From assembly GCA_016649785.1 (NCBI GenBank), contig JAENXB010000024.1:1-19953 (forward strand): a stretch of DNA of 19,953 nucleotides, read 5' to 3'. Positions within the stretch are counted from its first letter, which is position 1; every line of letters begins with the position of its first letter. Below the pieces are notes generated by a model that ran no database searches, was not told the origin of the DNA, and saw only the letters and a list, made by a program, of their open reading frames with translations. The position numbers and the translations under genes were made by a program. Shown piece by piece: positions 15,473-19,953 of the stretch. The stretch comes from Flavobacteriaceae bacterium. Its GTDB lineage: Bacteria; Bacteroidota; Bacteroidia; Flavobacteriales; Flavobacteriaceae.

Positions 15473-15489
15473 TTGAAATGGCATTTCAA
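15473..15489. promoter_or_regulatory. 17-bp palindrome in the capA leader
   Basis: TTGAAATG-G-CATTTCAA is a perfect palindrome around one base, 15 bases upstream of the capA start and downstream of its predicted transcription start. It could be a repressor operator or a leader hairpin. Confidence 0.5.
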
Positions 15490-15507
15490 TTCGGCCTGTT
15501 AGCTGTT

Positions 15508-15552
15508 TAAAATTAAGTGTAAATTTCCCTTATTAAAATGATAAAAATCATT
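15508..15552 (-). promoter_or_regulatory. capA promoter with CRP/FNR-type operator (site 5)
   Basis: A perfect dyad AATGAT-AAAA-ATCATT (15537-15552) lies upstream of TAATTTTA on the minus strand (15508-15515), a one-mismatch -7 element. Centre to last base is 36.5 bp, as in the other four. No matching element exists at that distance on the plus strand, so the site is assigned to capA rather than the CheB-domain gene. Confidence 0.7.
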
Positions 15553-15771
15553 CCGGAGTTCCGTTTCGGGAGTTTTGAAGAAATTTATAATATAGGAACC
15601 TCCCGGGATCCTGTAAACTTAAAATCACTTTTTTTAGGTACTGATTTTTAGCGAAGTTGTTCAGGTGTTTAGAAAAATAAATGTTACCCGCATACCGGGA
15701 ATCCGTATAATTATGATGAGCAAAACCATTACCTTTGAGTTAAAAGACTAACCTCTAAAGTAATCGACTAT
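15553..15771. other. Upstream region of the CheB-domain gene
   Basis: A perfect rightward -7 element TACCTTTG lies at 15730-15737, about 35 bases before the gene. No clear -33 TTG box, gene or strong hairpin is seen in the rest. Confidence 0.45.
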
Positions 15772-16395
15772 ATGGAAACAAAAAATACTGCAAAAGATTT
15801 TCCTATTGTTTGCGTGGGCGGTTCAGCCGGTGGACTCGATGCCTATATCCGTTTACTGCAAAATATGCCGGCAGATATGGGGGTTGCAATCGTTATCGTA
15901 AATCACTTAAGAACCGTAGCCACCCTGCTTCACGAGATTCTTCCGCGCCATACAAAGATGCCGGTTGAACTGATCACGGAAAAACTGGATATCAAGCCCA
16001 ACCATGTTTTTATAATCCCGGAAAAGCGTGACTTGCATGTTCTTAATGATGAGTTCCGTCTGAAACCTATTTCAAAGCCCTGGGGATGGCCGGACGTTAT
16101 CACGGTTTTTTTGAAGTCCCTTACAAATAATTGGGACGGCAAACTCATTGCTGTAATTGTCTCAGGTTATGACGGTGATGGTGCAAAAGCGCTTTGCGGC
16201 ATAAAAGAAGTTGGTGGAATTACCATCGCACAAAAGCCTGATACGGCATCACAACCGGATATGCCGGAGAGTGCCATAGAAAGCGGGTGCATAGACTTTA
16301 TACTTTCACCCGAGGATATTGCCAAAGAAATCATGAGAATTGCGAAAGCGGAAAAAAATTTTGAAAAGCAAAATCCGAAAGGAAAAAAATTATGA
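15772..16395 (+). CDS. Stand-alone CheB-type methylesterase domain protein
   Basis: A 207-residue protein consisting only of the CheB methylesterase domain. The catalytic triad is visible: Ser18 in VGGSAGGLDA, His45 in VNHL and Asp136 in SGYDGDGAKA. The substrate-facing segment KPDTASQPDMPESAIESG matches the usual CheB layout. CheB removes methyl groups from, and deamidates, glutamyl residues of chemoreceptors, but this copy lacks the N-terminal receiver domain, and no CheR, CheA, CheW or receptor gene is nearby. A different partner, such as a hybrid sensor kinase elsewhere, is therefore likely; that is inference. The lysine-rich C-terminal tail (NFEKQNPKGKKL) is probably disordered. Confidence 0.88.
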   Translation: METKNTAKDFPIVCVGGSAGGLDAYIRLLQNMPADMGVAIVIVNHLRTVATLLHEILPRHTKMPVELITEKLDIKPNHVFIIPEKRDLHVLNDEFRLKPISKPWGWPDVITVFLKSLTNNWDGKLIAVIVSGYDGDGAKALCGIKEVGGITIAQKPDTASQPDMPESAIESGCIDFILSPEDIAKEIMRIAKAEKNFEKQNPKGKKL

Positions 16396-16634
16396 ATTTT
16401 ATAAAAGGCCGGAATTTCAACCCATACTATGAGTATTCGGGTTCGGCGTTGTGAAAATGTTATTGGCCTTCATTTATGATTCGTCCAATGAGAACGCGGG
16501 ATTCTTCACATTCGTTCAGAATGACATATCAAGAGTAATGCAATATTTTCTTTGACAATCATAACCTGAATATTAGAATTCAAAAATGGGATAAAAAGTA
16601 TCCCTTTGGATAAGTAGGGGGTTCTTCAAAAAAC
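16396..16634. other. Intergenic region after the CheB-domain gene
   Basis: No gene. A segment at about 16490-16530 (GCGGGATTCTTCACATTCG then TTCAGAATGACA) resembles short repeated elements common between flavobacterial genes. A small hairpin GGGATA/TATCCC (16588-16604) followed by TTT may end the CheB-domain transcript. Confidence 0.4.
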
Positions 16635-16671
16635 AAAGCATCGCCAGGAAGATTTTTCCTGGCGATGCTTT
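16635..16671. terminator. Bidirectional intrinsic terminator between CheB-domain gene and ssb
   Basis: A 16-bp perfect stem (AAAGCATCGCCAGGAA/TTCCTGGCGATGCTTT, five-base loop) lies just after the ssb stop. On the minus strand it is followed by a T-rich tract, making it a strong terminator for ssb. It also faces the rightward CheB-domain transcript. Confidence 0.85.
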
Positions 16672-16679
16672 TATATTAA

Positions 16680-17015
16680 TTACTTACCTCCCAACAAGAG
16701 CAACTCATTACAAACCACCTCAGTCATGTAATGTTTAATACCTTCTTTGTCGTCCCAGGAGCGGGAGGTCAATTTGCCTTCTACGGCAATTTCTTTGCCT
16801 TTGGTGACAAATTGCTCGATGATTTCCGCGGTTTTTCCCCAGGCAACAACATTGTGCCAGTCGGTGTTTTCAACTTTTTCACCTTTGGCATTGGTGTAAT
16901 TTTCGTGGGTGGCGATTGAAAATTTCGCCCGTTTTTTGCCGGCATCCAGATTTGTGATTTCAGGATCTTGTCCTACTCTTCCAATCAACTGTACTTTGTT
17001 TCTAAGTGCGTTCAT
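16680..17015 (-). CDS. ssb: Single-stranded DNA-binding protein (short form)
   Basis: A 111-residue OB-fold SSB. MNALRNKVQLIGRVGQDPEI opens the protein, followed by KRAKFSIATHENY, NTDWHNVVAWGKTAEIIEQF and KEIAVEGKLTSRSWDD, all standard SSB segments. The ATG at 17015 was chosen because the SSB fold begins there; the frame stays open upstream but shows no homology. The protein stops right after the OB fold (NELLLLGGK) and lacks the flexible linker and acidic tail (usually ending in a DDDIPF-like motif) that recruits repair partners. It is therefore probably an accessory SSB rather than the main replicative one. Confidence 0.93.
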   Translation of the reverse strand: MNALRNKVQLIGRVGQDPEITNLDAGKKRAKFSIATHENYTNAKGEKVENTDWHNVVAWGKTAEIIEQFVTKGKEIAVEGKLTSRSWDDKEGIKHYMTEVVCNELLLLGGK

Positions 17016-17072
17016 GATAATAAATTTTAAGGTTAAACAGTTAATACTATTGAATCTTATGATCCAACGGTA

Positions 17073-17080
17073 CAAACATA
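17073..17080 (-). promoter_or_regulatory. ssb promoter -7 element
   Basis: TATGTTTG on the minus strand is a perfect TAnnTTTG element 58 bases before the ssb ATG. No clear -33 box or CRP/FNR-type dyad lies upstream. Confidence 0.5.
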
Positions 17081-17534
17081 GAACAGCACTTAAATGGGAT
17101 TCGGTTTCTAATTATTTACTTTCGTTTAAAATCGCTTGTAAGCGTTTGTTGTCGGCTATAGGTTGATTATTGTGAATGTAATGCAATGAAAATCAGTAAT
17201 TTGAAATAATATTAAAATAAAAAATGGCTAAAATGAATCTGAAGAAAATAAAGGGTTGAAACCATTTGTGGCGGGATTTATATTTTGGCCCATGATTAAA
17301 AGCCTTGGCTATGAGAATTTTAGTGAAAATTTTTGTCTTTGAACAGGTTTAGAAAATGACTTTAACCTGAAATTATCTCTTTCATAATTTGCTTGTCAAT
17401 TTGCTCAAAAGGCTACTAAAAAATTCGACATTTATCCTGGAACAATTATTTGCATTTCAGCCGGATATTAAAAACATCCGGCATCTTTTATTCGATTTAA
17501 TTTTTTAATCAACTAAAAAAATAACACATAAAAA
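17081..17534. other. Intergenic region between ssb and the 101-residue protein gene
   Basis: No supported gene. A hairpin GCCGGAT/ATCCGGC (17460-17482) followed by CTTTTATT would terminate rightward transcription. To its left, an ATG at about 17224 gives only 11 codons, and a hydrophobic stretch in a neighbouring frame (FVAGFIFWPMIKSLGYENF) may be a decayed gene fragment. Confidence 0.4.
17460..17490 (+). terminator. Probable rightward terminator without an intact gene
   Basis: A 7-bp GC-rich stem (GCCGGAT/ATCCGGC, nine-base loop) followed by CTTTTATT. The only candidate gene upstream of it on this strand is a short decayed-looking segment. Confidence 0.5.
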
Positions 17535-17561
17535 AACCACTTCTGTTTAGGAGAAGTGGTT
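17535..17561 (-). terminator. Intrinsic terminator of the 101-residue protein gene
   Basis: A 10-bp stem (AACCACTTCT/AGAAGTGGTT, seven-base loop) is followed on the minus strand by a T-run. It lies about 35 bases after the stop codon. Confidence 0.8.
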
Positions 17562-17596
17562 CTCTTATTGCTATCTTTTTTTCAAGCCTTTGGAAT

Positions 17597-17902
17597 TCAA
17601 CTCCATTCCTCTGCAAGTTTAGGGAGGTTTGCTTTCATCAGATCATCCGGGGACATGGCAATTCTGAATTCGCAAATGGCTTCAAAATTTAAAAACCAGG
17701 GTTCGGCGATAGATGGGATGGAAGAAGTATCTTTAACATCAACAATCATCACGGCTCCCCGATTGCCTTCTATTTCGGTAAAATAAATACTTTCCGGCTT
17801 GATAACGTCTATTACCCGGCCTAGGATCTCGCCCACGGTCCCATCTCTAACCATTGAACTGAACGGCTCAATGGGAAGGGTTACATTAACTAACATTCTC
17901 AT
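17597..17902 (-). CDS. Conserved small protein, probable alpha-beta barrel-type fold
   Basis: A 101-residue soluble protein. The order of elements (strand MRMLVNVTLP, helix, GTVGEILGRVIDVIKPESIY, strand GNRGAVMIVDV, helix SIPSIAEPWFLNFEAICEF, strand) resembles small dimeric ferredoxin-like alpha-beta proteins. Similar small proteins in databases are often called pantothenate synthetase, which this is not: it is far too short and lacks the nucleotidyl-transferase motifs. No enzymatic residues stand out. It is monocistronic and ends at a strong terminator. Function unknown. Confidence 0.75.
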   Translation of the reverse strand: MRMLVNVTLPIEPFSSMVRDGTVGEILGRVIDVIKPESIYFTEIEGNRGAVMIVDVKDTSSIPSIAEPWFLNFEAICEFRIAMSPDDLMKANLPKLAEEWS

Positions 17903-18493
17903 AACTGTAAATTTTAAATTAGTAACTTAAATGTACAAAACAGAAATGGCTATTTTGAATCATTAACCTTTAATATTGAGTTGGTTATGATTAAATAAAA
18001 CTTAAATTTTAACAGTTATTTAATCCAATCCCATCAGACAGAAGAAAACTTATCGGGGAATATGAAGCGGGAATAATATTATAAGGCTATAAACAAATAA
18101 AAAAATTAATTTTTCAACCGACTACATTTACAACATAGTATTTGCAAGACATTTGTTGAAATTCCGAGACCCCAAAGGGAAAGCCAGCCCAAAAACCATG
18201 ATTTTTTTTATCCTTTTACCAAAATGAGTCGAATGAAAATTAAGAATCCGGCGGTTTGTGTGTTAATAAACGTTAAATTTATACGATTAGCCTAAAAATT
18301 GATGAAAATATAAGCTGCATTTTTTGTTTCTTTTTATACTAAAAATATGAAAATCAGAGTATAAGCAAAAAGGAAGACAGAATTAAAATAATAATTCTAA
18401 AATTTGGGGAGCTATAAAAAGGAAAATATAAGTTTCAATTAATTAATAGTTCCGGAATTAGATTAGCAGAGCCTTATTTTAAAAAAAATTGGA
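17903..18493. other. A/T-rich intergenic region before the accessory end
   Basis: About 590 bases without a supported gene, tRNA or clear repeat. A weak rightward -7-like element TAAATTTA is at 18274-18281, too far from the next gene to assign with confidence. The very low GC content here continues into the following gene and marks the edge of the accessory segment. Confidence 0.5.
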
Positions 18494-19663
18494 ATGGATG
18501 ATATAAATAAATATTTAGAAGTTCTTGTTGGATTTTCAGGAAAAAAGTTGAAATCATATTTTGATATTGATAAATTAGGCTTTGGAAATTTTGAATTGGT
18601 TAACTGTTACTTGATACACCAAACAATTAAAGACAAAAAACATAAGAAAAACTCACTTATTTATATCCCGAATGGAGAAACAAAATCGCAATTTTATATC
18701 CCTGTAATATTTACCCTTGCTATTTATAATTTTACAGACAATTATATTGATGATACAACAGAATTTAACAAAGGTGATATTATTCAAAAAGATGGTATTC
18801 GAAAAAAAATAGTATCAAAGAATGGCAAAACGTATACTGCAGAATGGGAAAATAAAAGAAAAGGAATAATTACCAAATCGAGTGGAGAAATATCCCATAA
18901 TGCAATAAAAACTTATATAATAACAAACGCAGATTTAAAAAACCAACAAGTCAAACTAAAGTTCGATTTATATAAGACATTCTTTAGCAGTATTCTAAAG
19001 GAAGAGATAAAATATTTACCTTCAAAATTCAAGTATAAATCGGTGATTGTAACTGACAAAAGCATTGAAGAGGAACTAAAATCGTATGAAATAGATGGCG
19101 AAAAAATATACAAAGCGCTTCCATTTCGATATATCGCAAAATCAGGAATACAAATGGATAATATCCCCATTGACCCAATGATATACATTGTCAATGACTA
19201 CGAAACGGTAAGAGAACACATTTTAGCAAAAGGAATTTCTATTCGCAACATAACCTTTATTGGACAAAATAAATACAAAGAACATTATCTTGAAATTTCG
19301 GAAGATTTAAATAATAACAAAATAGAAAACTGCTTATTTGTTGGGAGTACAGATTTGTCAGAAAATGCTATCCCAAAACTTTTAAAATGGAAATGGACAT
19401 TACCTGAATTAGATTATTTTAACTATTTTGAAACATATCCAATCAGCAAAATATTGGTAGAGGACTTGCCATTTACAAACTCCTTAATTGAATTTGATAC
19501 AATGGTAAACAAGGTTGAAAATGGTTATGGCATTAATCTAAAAGAACTTTACAAATTTGTAAGAAATGTATTAACTATAATTATTCCATCACCAAAAAGC
19601 AGACTAAAAGATCAAATTCTAATAAGCAGGAAAGCGCCATTATTTATTCAAGGATTACCATAA
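18494..19663 (+). pseudogene. Truncated large unknown protein, N-terminal part (possibly DISARM DrmE-like)
   Basis: A 389-codon frame of very A/T-rich sequence. It starts MDDINKYLEVLVGFSGKKL and contains SLIYIPNGETKSQFYIPVIF near residue 55, PSKFKYKSVIVTDKSIEE near 175, IPIDPMIYIVNDYETVREH near 220 and LLKWKWTLPELDYFNYFET near 300. It has no signal peptide or Walker motif. From recollection these segments resemble the N-terminal part of large phage-defence proteins such as DISARM DrmE, but I cannot confirm this and no other DISARM gene is visible. The last 13-25 codons overlap, out of frame, the reading frame of an integrase, so the natural C-terminus is missing and the gene looks truncated at a recombination junction near 19.60-19.63 kb. 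Confidence 0.6.
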
Positions 19664-19953
19664 ACAGTAAAAGATCCGAATTCAGTACTGGGCGGAAAAT
19701 TGAATTAAATAAGTGGAATTCTGAATCTAATCAGAGCCGGGGGAATTCTTCTGAAATAAAAACTTTAAACAGATACCTGGATACTGTAAAAGCTAAACTT
19801 TATGATATCCACGATAAGCTCCTTCGGGAAGCCAAGGTAATTTCTGCCTCTGCTATAAAAGATCTCTATTTAGGGAAAGGGGAGAAACAACGAATGTTGT
19901 TGGAGGTATTTCAGGAGCATAATAACGAAATTAAAAAGCTGATAGGCAAAGGA
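19567..19953 (+). pseudogene. 5'-truncated tyrosine recombinase (integrase), continues past the window
   Basis: From about 19594 the sequence reads, in a frame one base off the preceding gene, as an arm DNA-binding domain of Bacteroidetes tyrosine recombinases: NKQESAIIYSRITINSKRSE, FSTGRKIELNKWNSES, KTLNRYLDTVKAKLYDIHDK, and then the start of the core-binding domain, LLEVFQEHNNEIKKLIGKG. The frame is open from 19537 (after a stop at 19534-19536) but has no ATG, GTG or TTG before an internal methionine far into the domain, so the native start has been lost. The catalytic R-H-R-Y domain would lie beyond the right edge. GC content is visibly higher than in the truncated gene it joins. Confidence 0.75.

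Noticed and set aside
15713..15751. A 12-codon peptide (MMSKTITFELKD) upstream of the CheB-domain gene
   Set aside because: It overlaps the TACCTTTG -7 element, so it is probably not transcribed from that promoter, and it is too short to support.
1..19953. CRISPR array, tRNA or rRNA genes
   Set aside because: No regularly spaced repeats and no recognisable tRNA or rRNA sequence were seen on either strand.

Overview
The window looks like chromosome from a low-GC member of the Bacteroidetes, most likely a flavobacterium. This is inferred from A/T-rich gene starts without Shine-Dalgarno sequences, promoter -7 elements of the form TAnnTTTG (for example at 9963-9970, 6412-6419 and 17073-17080), and the overall style of the proteins. 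No RNA gene and no CRISPR array were seen.

Layout. Positions 1-6270 form an anaerobic-type 2-oxoacid oxidation block. A two-subunit 2-oxoacid:ferredoxin oxidoreductase (korA, then korB cut by the window edge) reads leftward. A di-cluster ferredoxin and a full-length pyruvate:ferredoxin oxidoreductase (nifJ) read rightward. Positions 6580-6957 hold a small HEPN-domain protein. Positions 7292-9934 hold a large SNF2-family ATPase on the minus strand, bracketed by two diverged copies of one terminator-containing segment. Positions 10376-14230 hold a stress or redox group: a tandem universal stress protein, an Acg-type nitroreductase, a small membrane protein, a DUF6544-like protein and a tiny membrane protein. 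Three of these carry apparent frameshifts. Next come a CapA-family protein (minus strand), a stand-alone CheB methylesterase domain (plus), a single-stranded DNA-binding protein (minus) and a 101-residue conserved small protein (minus). The right end is accessory DNA: a very A/T-rich unknown gene that is truncated where it runs into a 5'-truncated tyrosine recombinase (integrase).

The most notable signal is regulatory. Five palindromes of the form ATGA(T/C)-N4-(A/G)TCAT sit in front of korA, the ferredoxin gene, the universal stress protein, the nitroreductase and capA. In all five the palindrome centre is exactly 36.5 bp from the last base of a TAnnTTT(G/A) element pointing at the gene. That puts the site about 41 bp upstream of the predicted transcription start, the classic class II position for a CRP/FNR-family activator. 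The window therefore appears to show a low-oxygen or redox regulon linking ferredoxin-dependent 2-oxoacid metabolism, stress protein, nitroreductase and an envelope CapA protein. The regulator itself is not in the window.

Other points of interest are long, nearly perfect hairpins beside the universal stress protein and nitroreductase promoters, localised gene decay from about 12.25 to 14.2 kb, and the integrase/unknown-gene junction near 19.6 kb.
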